Shown: piece by piece, positions 1 through 8,654 of the stretch
How the letters are laid out: each line of letters opens with the position of its first letter
How positions within the stretch are numbered: position 1 is the first letter of the stretch
DNA from: Ralstonia sp. UBA689
GTDB taxonomy: Bacteria; Pseudomonadota; Gammaproteobacteria; Burkholderiales; Burkholderiaceae
Direction of reading: 5' to 3'
Assembly: GCF_002298975.1 (NCBI RefSeq)
Contig: NZ_DBMV01000041.1
Span: forward strand, 1 to 64,000
Length of the DNA stretch: 64,000 nt
Notes under the pieces: generated by a model
Databases searched by the model: none
What the model was told of the DNA's origin: nothing
The model's input: only the letters and a program-made list of their open reading frames with translations
Translations under genes and position numbers: made by a program

Positions 1-61
1 GACCTTAACTGAACGGCATTACACCCGAAGGTGTGGTTTTTTGCTGCAGCAGACCAGGCGA

Positions 62-454
62 TTAACGCTTGGAGAACTGCTTTGCGCGGCGGGCCTTGCG
101 CAGACCAACCTTCTTACGCTCGACTTCACGTGCATCGCGAGTCACCAGACCTGCCTTCGACAGGGTCGGCTTGAGCGTTGCATCGTAGTCGATCAGGGCG
201 CGGGTGATGCCGTGACGCACAGCACCGGCTTGGCCGGTTTCACCGCCGCCAACCACGTTCACCTTGATGTCGAAGGTGGCCGAATGGTTGGTCAGTTCGA
301 GCGGCTGGCGCACGATCATCAGCGAGGTTTCACGAGCGAAGTACTCGTTGATGGCCTTGCCGTTGACGATGATGTCGCCCTTGCCCGACTTGATGAAGAC
401 ACGTGCCACAGCGCTCTTGCGGCGGCCGGTACCGTAGTTCCAGTTTCCGATCAT
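62..454 (-). CDS. rpsI: 30S ribosomal protein S9
   Basis: Small-subunit ribosomal protein S9, 130 residues, the normal family length. The N-terminus contains the YGTGRRKSAVARV block and the protein ends in the basic tail KARRAKQFSKR, whose final Lys-Arg reaches the P-site tRNA in known ribosomes. ATG start. It lies 11 bases downstream of rplM on the same strand, the conserved rplM-rpsI operon of bacteria. Nothing unusual is seen. Confidence 0.98.
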   Translation of the reverse strand: MIGNWNYGTGRRKSAVARVFIKSGKGDIIVNGKAINEYFARETSLMIVRQPLELTNHSATFDIKVNVVGGGETGQAGAVRHGITRALIDYDATLKPTLSKAGLVTRDAREVERKKVGLRKARRAKQFSKR

Positions 455-465
455 GGCTTGGCCCC

Positions 466-894
466 TTAGATTTCCAGCGCTTTCGGCTGCTGAGCTTCGT
501 GCGGATGCGAGCCTTCGGCGTACACCTTCAGCTTTTTGATCATCGCATAGCCCAGCGGACCCTTCGGCAGCATGCCCTTCACAGCCTTTTCCAGGGCGCG
601 GCCCGGGAAACGCTGCTGCATCTTGCCAAACGTCGTTTCGTAGATACCGCCCGGATAGCCCGAGTGGCGATAGTATTTCTTGTCGGTCGTCTTGGCTCCC
701 GTCACGCGCAGCTTGGCCGCGTTGATGACGATGATGTAGTCGCCGGTATCGACGTGCGGAGTGAATTCGGGCTTGTGCTTGCCGCGCAGTCGGTGTGCCA
801 CTTCGCTGGCGACACGCCCGAGGACCTTGTCCGTCGCGTCAATCACGTACCAATCGCGCTTCACCTCATGCGGCTTTGCGGAAAAGGTCTTCAT
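466..894 (-). CDS. rplM: 50S ribosomal protein L13
   Basis: Large-subunit ribosomal protein L13, 142 residues, full length. It begins MKTFSAKPHEVKRDWYVIDA and contains the family blocks GRVASEVAHRLRGKHKPEFTPH and PLGYAMIKKLKVY (residue 120 region). It is the first gene of the rplM-rpsI operon. The promoter must lie in the 895-1136 gap, where I could not assign clear -35/-10 boxes. A minus-strand terminator-like hairpin at about 1140-1170 separates this operon from the candidate small RNA upstream. Confidence 0.98.
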   Translation of the reverse strand: MKTFSAKPHEVKRDWYVIDATDKVLGRVASEVAHRLRGKHKPEFTPHVDTGDYIIVINAAKLRVTGAKTTDKKYYRHSGYPGGIYETTFGKMQQRFPGRALEKAVKGMLPKGPLGYAMIKKLKVYAEGSHPHEAQQPKALEI

Positions 895-1136
895 GATTTT
901 TCCAATGTTTGAGTCAGTGCCCGAGTGGACCCGTATCGCACTTCAACTGCTTACGAACGGATCGTCTTGCGGACGCCTGCGCAACTCCATGCAGAGTCAT
1001 CGCCGGCCCGCCTTCCCGCTTGTTGGCGCGGGCTCTCTGGATTTCTTTTTCCGCGGGCAATCCGGAAAAGATTTCGATTGTACCTCGCAAGCAATCCTTG
1101 GCACAAGGAAAAAGGTACACCTCGGCACAGAAGACG

Positions 1137-1249
1137 AAAAAAAACCCAAGCCGTTGAGCTTGGGTTTGAATCCACCAAAGGAGGAGGGTGGAGGAGACAC
1201 CTGCTGATCGTTGACTTGGTGGGTTGCACCGCATCAGCCGATCCGATGG
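1137..1249 (-). ncRNA. Candidate small RNA with C-rich anti-Shine-Dalgarno loop
   Basis: This stretch lies between a TATAAT promoter and a hairpin with the stem AAACCCAAGC/GCTTGGGTTT followed by an unbroken T run on the minus strand. Inside, a 5-bp stem CCACC/GGTGG (1172-1176 with 1187-1191) closes a ten-base loop CTCCTCCTTT that is complementary to Shine-Dalgarno sequences. A second CTCC motif lies just upstream of it, and a 5' stem GCTGAT/ATCAGC is also possible. Small RNAs with loop-exposed CCUCC motifs are known in several proteobacteria as translation repressors. I cannot name a family, and function is inference. Confidence 0.5.
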
Positions 1250-1254
1250 GTGCC

Positions 1255-1282
1255 ATTATACCCACTTCTGGGGCACACGCAA
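1255..1282 (-). promoter_or_regulatory. Predicted sigma-70 promoter of the candidate small RNA
   Basis: Read on the minus strand, TTGCGT (1277-1282) and a consensus TATAAT (1255-1260) are separated by 16 bases. The predicted start of transcription is near 1248. No protein gene follows before a terminator-like hairpin with a T run about 100 bases downstream, so the promoter would serve a short RNA. The consensus -10 box is seen directly; activity is inference. Confidence 0.5.
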
Positions 1283-1580
1283 GAGAGTTTGCACTACGAA
1301 ATTGCATTTCGTAATACGGAATGCACCATGATGTGCACACAAAAGATTCATTCTTTTAAAAATCAAAGACTTACGAATATTCAGCGCCCGTATGGCTGTC
1401 GTCTACTAGAAACCTTCTTCCAATTTCGGCCCAATTCGGGTGCACACGCAACGGGTTGCACCTTTTCGCAAAGGTGCCACTGTCAAGAAGAGATCACCCT
1501 AACCTGCCAGCGCAGGCTGGACGCGATGGCTACAATGTGGCTTTTCGGCGGCACTCGCCGACACGGCACAAGGATTCGAC

Positions 1581-2039
1581 ATGGAATGCACAGTGAGCTG
1601 GGCCGGCCCGGACGGCATGGCCTTTTCGGCGGAAACCGGCAGCGGCCACCTCGTCACGATGGATGGCGCGCCCGACGGCGGCGGCCGCAATTTGGCGCCG
1701 CGCCCAATGGAAATGGTGCTGCTGGGCACCGGGGGCTGCACTGCCTACGATGTCGTACTGATTCTCAAGCGTGGCCGCCAGGACGTGCAGGGCTGCAGCG
1801 TCAAGCTGCACGCCGACCGCGCCGAGACCGACCCGAAGGTCTTCACGCGGATCCACTTCACCTTCACGGTGACCGGGCGCAACCTGAAGCGGGAAACGGT
1901 GGAACGTGCCGTGCAGCTTTCGCACGAGAAGTACTGCTCGGCGTCGATCATGCTGGCCAAGACGGCCGAGATCACGCACTCGTTGGAACTGATCGATCTG
2001 GCCAACCCGGCAGAAGAGAAAAGCGAAGCGGACCGATAA
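1581..2039 (+). CDS. OsmC-family protein
   Basis: OsmC/Ohr-superfamily protein of 152 residues, of the YhfA-like subgroup. The two family cysteines are at residue 53 (GGCTAYDVV) and residue 119 (EKYCSASI). The superfamily reduces organic hydroperoxides with a Cys pair, though the substrate of this subgroup is unclear. ATG start. The last codons lie over the 3' strand of the RNase P RNA P1 helix on the opposite strand, so the two genes converge and overlap by 17 bases. No operon partner is seen. Confidence 0.88.
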   Translation: MECTVSWAGPDGMAFSAETGSGHLVTMDGAPDGGGRNLAPRPMEMVLLGTGGCTAYDVVLILKRGRQDVQGCSVKLHADRAETDPKVFTRIHFTFTVTGRNLKRETVERAVQLSHEKYCSASIMLAKTAEITHSLELIDLANPAEEKSEADR

Positions 2040-2368
2040 GCCGGATTCTGTGCACCGCGTGGCCGAAACCATGCGGCGTGACAACCATTCCTCTAGACCG
2101 GCTGTTGCCAGCCGGCTCAAGCTCCCTACCCGCAGACTCAGCGAGCCGCTTCATCGCCTGCTTACTTGGGATTGCTCCGGGTGGAGGTTACCGCGTTTCA
2201 CCCTTCGCCCCGACCGAAGCCAGGGGCGAAGACTCGTCTCTGTGGCCCTATTCCGCACGTCGCCGTGGATGGTCGTTAGCCATCACCCTGCCCTGTGGAG
2301 TCCGGACTTTCCTCCCCTTCCGCTCGCACGAGGCGGCGGAAGCAGCGGTTGTCTAGTCCGCTTCGCGA
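2023..2368 (-). ncRNA. rnpB: RNase P catalytic RNA, bacterial type A
   Basis: RNA component of RNase P, which matures tRNA 5' ends. Seen directly on the minus strand: the universally conserved GAGGAAAGTCCGGACTCC block (around 2297-2315), the 3' conserved ACAGAATCCGGCTTAT (around 2036-2051), and a perfect 11-bp P1 helix between 2356-2366 and 2023-2033. Length is about 345 bases, normal for type A. A run of T follows the 3' end. The ends are set from P1 and may be off by a few bases. The 3' end overlaps the end of the convergent OsmC gene. Confidence 0.93.
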
Positions 2369-2387
2369 GGCGCGAGTCTAGCACTAT

Positions 2388-3182
2388 TCAGGGTTTGGTC
2401 GCTGCTCGGCGGCCGGGGCGGAATACCGCCATGTCTAAATAGAAGTCGGTATCTTGGTTGGCATCACACCAGCCGGGGATGCCCATGACGGGCAGCGGGC
2501 GGAAATCGCGCGGGGTCAGTTCGGCATTGCGTAGCGTGTCAGCCAATGCGCCATCAAGCGACGCGCGATCCGTCGACAACGCCACCGCGCGCACTGGCCA
2601 CGCGTGCGCAGTGATCGACTTGTAAGGCGAGACCAGCTTTTCCAGCAACGCGTGCCCGAACGGCAACACAGAGCACGCCGCACCCCACGCCGCTCTCCCG
2701 CGGACGAACAAGCTTTGCCAGTCAAAACCGGCCAAGCTGTGCTCGATCGCGTCGTCAGTGTGCAGGAAGATGAGGGCGTTCTCGTCGAACAGCGTGGCGG
2801 CATCGCGCACCGTGCCGCGCGCTGCGCCGATGCCGTCCCGCGCAATGGCCCGCGCCTGACGCGCGTTGAGCGCCGCCTTGGCACACGGCCAATGCAGCCA
2901 GATCAGCGCGTTGAAGAAGTCGTGAAGATTGTCCCGCGTGGGCACGGCGCCCGTGGCGGCAATGTGCGCCTCATAGGCCTCGCCAGCCGGTAACGCGTCT
3001 TGCGGGACGAAGTGCAGCGCGTGGCCACCCGATGTATGGATGACCTGCGTGAGCGGATGCGCGTTCAGTGCATCACGCAGGCCCGCACCGTGCACGACGG
3101 CTTGTGCGATGGGCGCACCGACGGACGCGAGCGGCGCAAACGCCGGATGCGCCCAGTCGATCGACCCCAGCCCTTCGATCAC
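2388..3182 (-). CDS. DUF3025 domain protein
   Basis: Conserved protein of about 264 residues matching the proteobacterial DUF3025 family by blocks such as RDNLHDFFNALIWLHWP and the C-terminal FRPLPVMGIPGW. Biochemical function is unknown. The frame stays open upstream through the end of pyrC, but I chose the GTG at 3182, 14 bases after the pyrC stop, because the upstream residues are an Arg/Ser-rich shadow of pyrC. It is probably co-transcribed with pyrC. The Shine-Dalgarno sequence is weak, so the exact start is uncertain. Confidence 0.78.
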   Translation of the reverse strand: MIEGLGSIDWAHPAFAPLASVGAPIAQAVVHGAGLRDALNAHPLTQVIHTSGGHALHFVPQDALPAGEAYEAHIAATGAVPTRDNLHDFFNALIWLHWPCAKAALNARQARAIARDGIGAARGTVRDAATLFDENALIFLHTDDAIEHSLAGFDWQSLFVRGRAAWGAACSVLPFGHALLEKLVSPYKSITAHAWPVRAVALSTDRASLDGALADTLRNAELTPRDFRPLPVMGIPGWCDANQDTDFYLDMAVFRPGRRAATKP

Positions 3183-3195
3183 GAACGCAGACCGC

Positions 3196-4230
3196 TCAGA
3201 CTGATTTCCAGCGCAGCATTTCGCCGCCGCGCAGCGGCACCAGCATCTGCTCGCCGAACGGCACCTCGGCGGGCAACTGCCATTGCGAGCGCGTGAGCGT
3301 GAGCGTGCCGGCGTTACGCGGCAGGCCGTAGAAATCCGGGCCGTGCAGGCTGGCGAAGCCTTCGAGCTTGTCGAGCGCGTTGGCGTCTTCAAAGGCCTCG
3401 GCGTACAACTCCATCGCGTGCAATGCGGTGTAGCAGCCTGCGCAGCCGCAGGCGTGTTCCTTCAGGCCCTTGGCGTGCGGCGCGCTGTCGGTGCCGAGGA
3501 AGAAGCGCGGGTGGCCCGAGGTGGCGGCCGCCACCAGTGCCAGACGGTGCGTCTCGCGCTTGAGCACCGGCAGGCAGTAGTAGTGCGGGCGGATGCCGCC
3601 GACGAACAGCGCGTTGCGGTTGTACAGCAGGTGGTGCGCGGTGATGGTCGCTCCGACCGGCCCTTCCGCGTCGCGCACGTATTCGGCGGCGTGCTTGGTG
3701 GTGATGTGCTCGAACACGACCTTCAGCGCTGGGAAGTCGCGGCGCAGCGGCAGCATCACCGTGTCGATGAAGACGGCTTCGCGGTCGAAGATGTCGACGG
3801 TGGGGTCGGTCACTTCGCCGTGTACCAGCAGCGGCATGCCGACTTCCTGCATTGCTTCGAGCGTCTTGGCGCAGCGGCGCAGGTCGGTCACGCCGGCATC
3901 GCTGTTGGTGGTGGCACCGGCCGGATACAGCTTCACGCCGTGCACGAAGCCGCTGGCCTTGGCCGCGCGGATCTCGTCTGGCGACGTGTTGTCGGTCAGG
4001 TACAGCGTCATCAGCGGCTCGAACTGCGTGCCTGCGGGCAGCGCGGCGAGAATGCGGTCGCGGTAGGCACGTGCCTGCGCGGTGGTGGTCACCGGTGGCT
4101 TGAGGTTGGGCATGATGATCGCCCGGCCGAACTGGCGCGCGGTGTCACCCACCACGTCGGCGAGCGCATCGCCGTCGCGCAGGTGCAGGTGCCAGTCATC
4201 GGGGCGGACGATGGTGAGGGTATCGGTCAT
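3196..4230 (-). CDS. pyrC: Dihydroorotase
   Basis: Zinc amidohydrolase that cyclises N-carbamoyl-aspartate to dihydroorotate in pyrimidine synthesis. 344 residues, the E. coli-type (class II) length. Metal ligands are visible: His14 and His16 in HLHLRDG, the carboxylated Lys100 in VKLYPAG, His137 (LVHGE), His175 (FEHITT) and an Asp in GTDSAPH. ATG start. It heads a likely two-gene unit with the DUF3025 gene. Confidence 0.96.
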   Translation of the reverse strand: MTDTLTIVRPDDWHLHLRDGDALADVVGDTARQFGRAIIMPNLKPPVTTTAQARAYRDRILAALPAGTQFEPLMTLYLTDNTSPDEIRAAKASGFVHGVKLYPAGATTNSDAGVTDLRRCAKTLEAMQEVGMPLLVHGEVTDPTVDIFDREAVFIDTVMLPLRRDFPALKVVFEHITTKHAAEYVRDAEGPVGATITAHHLLYNRNALFVGGIRPHYYCLPVLKRETHRLALVAAATSGHPRFFLGTDSAPHAKGLKEHACGCAGCYTALHAMELYAEAFEDANALDKLEGFASLHGPDFYGLPRNAGTLTLTRSQWQLPAEVPFGEQMLVPLRGGEMLRWKSV

Positions 4231-4293
4231 GGTGCGTGGGGCAGCAGAAAGACGAAAACGGAAATCAGAAAACGAGCGTGACGCGACCAGGTT

Positions 4294-5385
4294 TCATGCC
4301 AGCGCTTCGGCAATGGCACGGCCCAGGTCAGCCGTACCGGCGGTGCCGCCAATGTCGCGCGTGAGCGGCGCATGGCCCGGGCCCGAAGCCAGCACACGCT
4401 CGATGGCGGCCAGCACGGCGGCGCCTGCTTCCGGCTGGCCAAGGTGATCGAGCATCATTGCCGCGCACCAGATCTGGCCGATCGGGTTGGCGATGCCTTG
4501 CCCCGCGATATCTGGCGCCGAGCCGTGCACCGGCTCGAACAGGCTCGGGTACGTGCGGTCCGGGTTGATGTTGCTCGACGGAGCGATGGCAATCGTGCCG
4601 GTGCACGCGGGGCCCAGGTCCGACAGGATGTCGCCGAACAGGTTGCTGGCGACCACCACGTCGAACATTTCAGGCTTCTGCACGAAGTGCGCGGTCAGGA
4701 TGTCGATGTGGAATTTATCGACGTTGACCTCGGGATAGTGCTTGGCCATCGCCTCCACGCGCTCGTCCCAGTACGGCATGGTGATGGAGATGCCGTTGGA
4801 CTTGGTGGCGGACGTGAGGTGGCGCGCCGGGCGGCGCTGCGCCAGGTCAAAGGCGAACTTGAGGATGCGGTCGACGCCCGTACGGCTCATGACCGTTTCC
4901 TGGATGACGATCTCGCGCTCGGTGCCACCGTACATGCGACCGCCGACGCTGGAGTATTCGCCCTCGGTGTTCTCGCGCACCACATAGAAGTCGATCGCGC
5001 CGGGCGCGCGCGGCTGGCCGTTGCGATCGACCAGCGGGCTGCGGATCCCGGGCATCTGGCGCACCGGGCGCAGGTTGACGTACTGATCAAAGCCGCGCCG
5101 GAATTGCAGCAGTGAACCCCACAGCGAGATGTGATCCGGCACGGTGTCCGGCCAGCCGACAGCGCCAAAGAAGATCGCGTCGTAGCTGCGCAGGGTGTCG
5201 AACCAGTCGTCCGGCAGCATCTTGCCGTGCCGCAGGTAATAGTCGCAGCTCGCAAAGTCGAAGTGATCGGTCTGCAGCGCAAAGCCGAATTTGCGCGCCG
5301 CCGCGTCCAGCACACGCAGGCCTTCAGGGACAACTTCCTTGCCGATGCCGTCTCCGGGAATCACGGCAATGCGGTACGAGTTCAT
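4294..5385 (-). CDS. Tartrate / D-malate dehydrogenase (decarboxylating)
   Basis: NAD-dependent beta-decarboxylating dehydrogenase of the isocitrate/isopropylmalate family, 363 residues. It begins with IAVIPGDGIGKEV and carries FFGAVGWPDTVPDHISLWG, the pattern of the tartrate dehydrogenase/DmlA branch, rather than the LeuB signature. Arg and Asp ligands of the family are present (NLRPVR, SDLGPACTG). Likely role: oxidative decarboxylation of D-malate or tartrate in the cytoplasm. It stands alone, without a tartrate transporter or LysR gene adjacent, so the physiological substrate is uncertain. Confidence 0.87.
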   Translation of the reverse strand: MNSYRIAVIPGDGIGKEVVPEGLRVLDAAARKFGFALQTDHFDFASCDYYLRHGKMLPDDWFDTLRSYDAIFFGAVGWPDTVPDHISLWGSLLQFRRGFDQYVNLRPVRQMPGIRSPLVDRNGQPRAPGAIDFYVVRENTEGEYSSVGGRMYGGTEREIVIQETVMSRTGVDRILKFAFDLAQRRPARHLTSATKSNGISITMPYWDERVEAMAKHYPEVNVDKFHIDILTAHFVQKPEMFDVVVASNLFGDILSDLGPACTGTIAIAPSSNINPDRTYPSLFEPVHGSAPDIAGQGIANPIGQIWCAAMMLDHLGQPEAGAAVLAAIERVLASGPGHAPLTRDIGGTAGTADLGRAIAEALA

Positions 5386-5578
5386 GGGGATGGGTTCCGG
5401 TTGAGCAACGGTCGAGTGCTACGTTTCGTGGCAAATCTGACGGGATGCGGCGGGAGCGCAACGGCCGGCAAGCGCAGGCGGGTTTGATGCGGGTTTTGCG
5501 CCCCATAGCGCTTGGCACCCCCGGCAGCGCGCAGGATAATGACTATTTTATTGCATCCGTATTTTCTTCCTCCCTACC

Positions 5579-6409
5579 ATGTGCCAGCTACTGGGCATGA
5601 ACTGCGCCGAACCGACCGATGTGACGTTCTCGTTCACCGGTTTCGCCGCGCGCGGTGGCGTGACTGATCACCATGCCGACGGCTTCGGCGTCGCATTCTT
5701 CGAAGACAAGGCCTGCCGCCTGTTCATCGACAACCAGTCGGCCGGCACCTCGCCCGTGGCCGAGCTGGTCAAGCGCTATCCGATCAAGTCCAAGAATGTC
5801 ATCTCGCACATCCGCAAGGCGACGCAGGGCACGGTACGGCTGGAGAACTGCCACCCCTTCATGCGCGAACTGTGGGGCCGGCACTGGATCTTTGCCCACA
5901 ATGGCGATCTGAAGAACTTCTCGCCGCTCCTCTCGGGCGTCTACCAGCCGGTGGGCGACACCGACAGCGAACTCGCCTTCTGCTTCATCATGCAGGCGTT
6001 GCGCAAGCGCTTTCCGGGCTCGCAGCCGCCGCTCAACGAGCTGTTCTACGCGCTGTCCGACATCACCAAGGAAGTCACCCGCTACGGTGTGTTCAACTTT
6101 CTGCTGTGCAACGGGCAGGCGCTGTTCGCGCATTGCTCGACGCGGCTTTACTACATCGTGCGGCAGTGGCCGTTCTCAACGGCACACTTGATCGACGCCG
6201 ACATGACGATCGACTTCGCCAAATTCACTACACCCGCCGACCGCGTTGCCGTGATCGCGACCGCGCCGCTCACCGACAACGAGGTCTGGACACCCTTCGT
6301 GCCGGGCGAATTACTGATGTTCGAATCAGGCCAGGCCACCATGGCGACCAAGGTGCCGATTCCGGAAGCGGTGCAGATCGCCAACGCAGCCAACACCGCC
6401 TGCACCTGA
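5579..6409 (+). CDS. Class II glutamine amidotransferase (YafJ-like)
   Basis: N-terminal-nucleophile glutamine amidotransferase of 276 residues. Cys2 directly after the initiator Met (MCQLLGMNC) is the expected catalytic residue once Met is removed. The glutaminase blocks HADGFGVAFF, SHIRKATQG and WIFAHNGDLK follow in order. No synthetase domain is attached, as in the YafJ/GATase_4 family, whose acceptor is unknown. The ATG is confirmed because Cys must be residue 2. The gene ends at a strong bidirectional terminator shared with gltL. Confidence 0.9.
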   Translation: MCQLLGMNCAEPTDVTFSFTGFAARGGVTDHHADGFGVAFFEDKACRLFIDNQSAGTSPVAELVKRYPIKSKNVISHIRKATQGTVRLENCHPFMRELWGRHWIFAHNGDLKNFSPLLSGVYQPVGDTDSELAFCFIMQALRKRFPGSQPPLNELFYALSDITKEVTRYGVFNFLLCNGQALFAHCSTRLYYIVRQWPFSTAHLIDADMTIDFAKFTTPADRVAVIATAPLTDNEVWTPFVPGELLMFESGQATMATKVPIPEAVQIANAANTACT

Positions 6410-6421
6410 CGCCGCATGGCC

Positions 6422-6459
6422 CAACAAAAAGCCGCTCCCGAAAGAGCGGCTTTTTGTTG
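6422..6459. terminator. Bidirectional rho-independent terminator
   Basis: A perfect 16-bp inverted repeat (6422-6437 with 6444-6459) with a six-base loop has an A run on one side and a T run on the other. It sits between the convergent glutamine amidotransferase and gltL genes and should terminate both. Confidence 0.9.
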
Positions 6460-6475
6460 TCTTTGAACCCAGCGC

Positions 6476-7210
6476 TTAGTGCGACAGAATCTTCGACAGG
6501 AACTGCTTGGCGCGATCCGAGCGGTTGTTGATGTTGCCGAAGAACTCTTCCTTCTCGCAATCCTCAACAATGTGGCCCTGATCCATGAAGATCACGCGGT
6601 TGGCGACCTTGCGGGCGAAACCCATTTCGTGGGTCACGCACATCATGGTCATGCCTTCCTTGGCCAGCTCCACCATCACGTCGAGCACTTCGTTGACCAT
6701 TTCCGGGTCCAGCGCGGAGGTCGGCTCGTCGAACAGCATGCAGATCGGATCCATCGACAGCGCACGGGCAATCGCCACGCGCTGCTGCTGACCGCCCGAC
6801 AGTTGCCCGGGGTACTTGGCTGCGTGCGCCTTCAGGCCAACACGGTCCAGGTACTTCAGGCCTTTGGCAGTGGCCTCTTCCTTGGAGCGGCCCAACACCT
6901 TCATCTGCGCAATCGTCAGGTTGTCGGTAATCGACAGGTGCGGGAACAGTTCGAAGTTCTGGAACACCATGCCCACGCGCGAGCGCAGCTTCGGCAGGTT
7001 GGTGCCCTTGGCGCCCACCGAAGTGCCGTCGACAAAGATCTCGCCCTTCTGGAATGGCTCCAGCGCGTTGACGGTTTTGATGAGCGTGGACTTGCCCGAG
7101 CCCGATGGGCCGCACACCACCACCACCTCGCTCTTCTTCACGCTGGTGGTGCAGTCGGTCAGCACTTGGAAGCTGCCGTACCACTTGGAAACGTTCTTGA
7201 TCTCGATCAT
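6476..7210 (-). CDS. gltL: Glutamate/aspartate ABC transporter, ATP-binding protein
   Basis: ATPase subunit of a polar amino acid ABC importer, 244 residues. It has Walker A GPSGSGKST (residues 34-42), signature LSGGQQQRVAIARAL and Walker B CMLFDEPTSALDPE. The frame is open further upstream, but the start MIEIKNVSKWYG at 7210 overlaps the gltK stop by four bases (ATGA), typical of translational coupling. It is the last gene of gltIJKL. Confidence 0.95.
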   Translation of the reverse strand: MIEIKNVSKWYGSFQVLTDCTTSVKKSEVVVVCGPSGSGKSTLIKTVNALEPFQKGEIFVDGTSVGAKGTNLPKLRSRVGMVFQNFELFPHLSITDNLTIAQMKVLGRSKEEATAKGLKYLDRVGLKAHAAKYPGQLSGGQQQRVAIARALSMDPICMLFDEPTSALDPEMVNEVLDVMVELAKEGMTMMCVTHEMGFARKVANRVIFMDQGHIVEDCEKEEFFGNINNRSDRAKQFLSKILSH

Positions 7211-7890
7211 TGGGTCACCTTCTTCTGAAGCCGCTTCACCAGCACGGAGGCACCGAAGCAGATCACGAAATAGCAAAAGCCGGCAAACAGCAGCAGCTCG
7301 ACGATGCGGCCGTCGCGCTCACCGATGTTGTACGCCTGCGTAAAGAAGTCCGACAGTGCGCTCACATACACCAGCGACGTATCCTGGAACAGGATGATGG
7401 CCTGCGTGAGCAGCAGCGGGATCATGTTTCGGAACGCCTGCGGCAGGATGACCAGGCGCATGGCCTGGCCGTACGTCATGCCCATCGCATAGGCCGCGAA
7501 CATCTGCCCGCGCGAGACGCTCTGGATACCGGCGCGGATGATCTCGGAGTAATACGCCGCCTCGAACAGCGCAAAGGCAACCAGCGCGGAGGTCATGCGC
7601 ATGTCGGTGGCCGGCGACAGGTCGAAGATCTTCTGCAGCACCTGCGGCACGATCAGGAAGAACCACAGCAGCACCATCACCAGCGGGATGGAGCGGAAGA
7701 GGTTCACGTACGCCTGGCCGAACCACTGCAGCGGCTTGACGCCGGACAGGCGCATCATTGCCAGCAGCGTGCCCCAGACGATGCCCACGACGATAGCCGT
7801 GGCCGTGATCTCGAGCGAGAGCAGCATGCCCTCGCCAAGCACGCGCATGTTGTCGGCGTTGATGGACGAGAAATCGAATTGATAAGCCAT
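7207..7890 (-). CDS. gltK: Glutamate/aspartate ABC transporter permease GltK
   Basis: Inner-membrane permease of the HisM/GltK type, 227 residues, with several hydrophobic helices. It carries the EAA-loop signature RSIPLVMVLLWF and, further on, RAGIQSVSRGQMFAAYAMGM. It pairs with GltJ to form the channel of the importer. ATG start 18 bases after the gltJ stop; the stop overlaps the gltL start. Confidence 0.94.
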   Translation of the reverse strand: MAYQFDFSSINADNMRVLGEGMLLSLEITATAIVVGIVWGTLLAMMRLSGVKPLQWFGQAYVNLFRSIPLVMVLLWFFLIVPQVLQKIFDLSPATDMRMTSALVAFALFEAAYYSEIIRAGIQSVSRGQMFAAYAMGMTYGQAMRLVILPQAFRNMIPLLLTQAIILFQDTSLVYVSALSDFFTQAYNIGERDGRIVELLLFAGFCYFVICFGASVLVKRLQKKVTQ

Positions 7891-7908
7891 GAAGAGTCCT
7901 CGCGCCGG

Positions 7909-8637
7909 TTACTTGCCACCGATGAAGCCGGGCAGCCGGCTACGTGCTTCCACCCAGCGCATGATGCCCATCACGGTCAGGTTGATCAGCATGTACATCA
8001 GCGTCACGGCGATAAACGATTCGTAGGGCTGCGCGGTGTAGTCCACCAACTGGCGGCCCTGCGCGGCGAGCTCCAACAAGCCGATGGTCGACGCCACGGC
8101 CGAGTTCTTGAAGATGTTCAGGAACTCCGACGTGAGCGGCGGCACGACAATGCGGAACGCCATGGGCAGCAGCACGTGGCGATACGTCTGCGCAAGCGTG
8201 AAGCCCATTGCAAGGCCGGCATTGCGCTGGCCGCGCGGCAACGAATTGATACCCGAGCGCACCTGTTCGCACACCCGCGCCGCGGTAAAGGTACCGAGGC
8301 ACAGCATCGCGGAGAGGAACATCGCCGTGGTGGGGTTCATCTGCTTGATGTAGTCGCCGCCCGGCACGAGTTCGGGCATGACGAAATACCAGATGAACAA
8401 CTGCACGATCAGCGGAATGTTGCGGAACAGCTCCACGTAGGCGGTAGCGAAGCCCGACAGCCACTTGTTAGGCACGGTGCGCAGCACGCCCAGCACGGAG
8501 CCGAGGACGAGCGCGATGACCCAGGAGGAGAGACCGAGCGCGAGCGTGGTCTTCAACCCCGCCAGCAGCCAGTCGAGATAGGTCTGATTCTGGGCAGCTT
8601 CGGTAAAGAAGACGCCCCAGTTCCAGTGGTAATTCAT
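7909..8637 (-). CDS. gltJ: Glutamate/aspartate ABC transporter permease GltJ
   Basis: Inner-membrane permease of the polar amino acid family, 242 residues, beginning MNYHWNWGVFF as GltJ proteins do. It has ELFRNIPLIVQLFIWYFV and the EAA-like RSGINSLPRGQRNAGLAMGF. It is separated from gltI by about 100 bases that hold a long hairpin, which may lower permease expression relative to the binding protein. Confidence 0.94.
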   Translation of the reverse strand: MNYHWNWGVFFTEAAQNQTYLDWLLAGLKTTLALGLSSWVIALVLGSVLGVLRTVPNKWLSGFATAYVELFRNIPLIVQLFIWYFVMPELVPGGDYIKQMNPTTAMFLSAMLCLGTFTAARVCEQVRSGINSLPRGQRNAGLAMGFTLAQTYRHVLLPMAFRIVVPPLTSEFLNIFKNSAVASTIGLLELAAQGRQLVDYTAQPYESFIAVTLMYMLINLTVMGIMRWVEARSRLPGFIGGK

Positions 8638-8654
8638 GATGGTTCCCTCAAAAA

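Larger units (their letters stand above)
895..1580. other. Intergenic region between rplM and the OsmC gene
   Basis: No convincing protein gene is present in these 686 bases; the open frames there have poor codon use and no family resemblance. The minus strand carries a promoter and a candidate small RNA (1137-1282, listed separately). The part at 1290-1480 is visibly AT-richer than its surroundings. A TACAAT hexamer around 1531-1536, about 45 bases upstream of the OsmC start, is a possible -10 box for that gene, without a clear -35 partner. Confidence 0.6.

Noticed and set aside
21..42. Short hairpin ACACC/GGTGT with T run at the left edge, plus direction
   Set aside because: Only a 5-bp stem and the gene it would serve lies outside the window; not enough to call a terminator.
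1211..2442. Plus-strand frames running across the intergenic region and RNase P RNA
   Set aside because: The stretch 2023-2368 is rnpB on the minus strand; the frames have no family resemblance and overlap the true OsmC frame.
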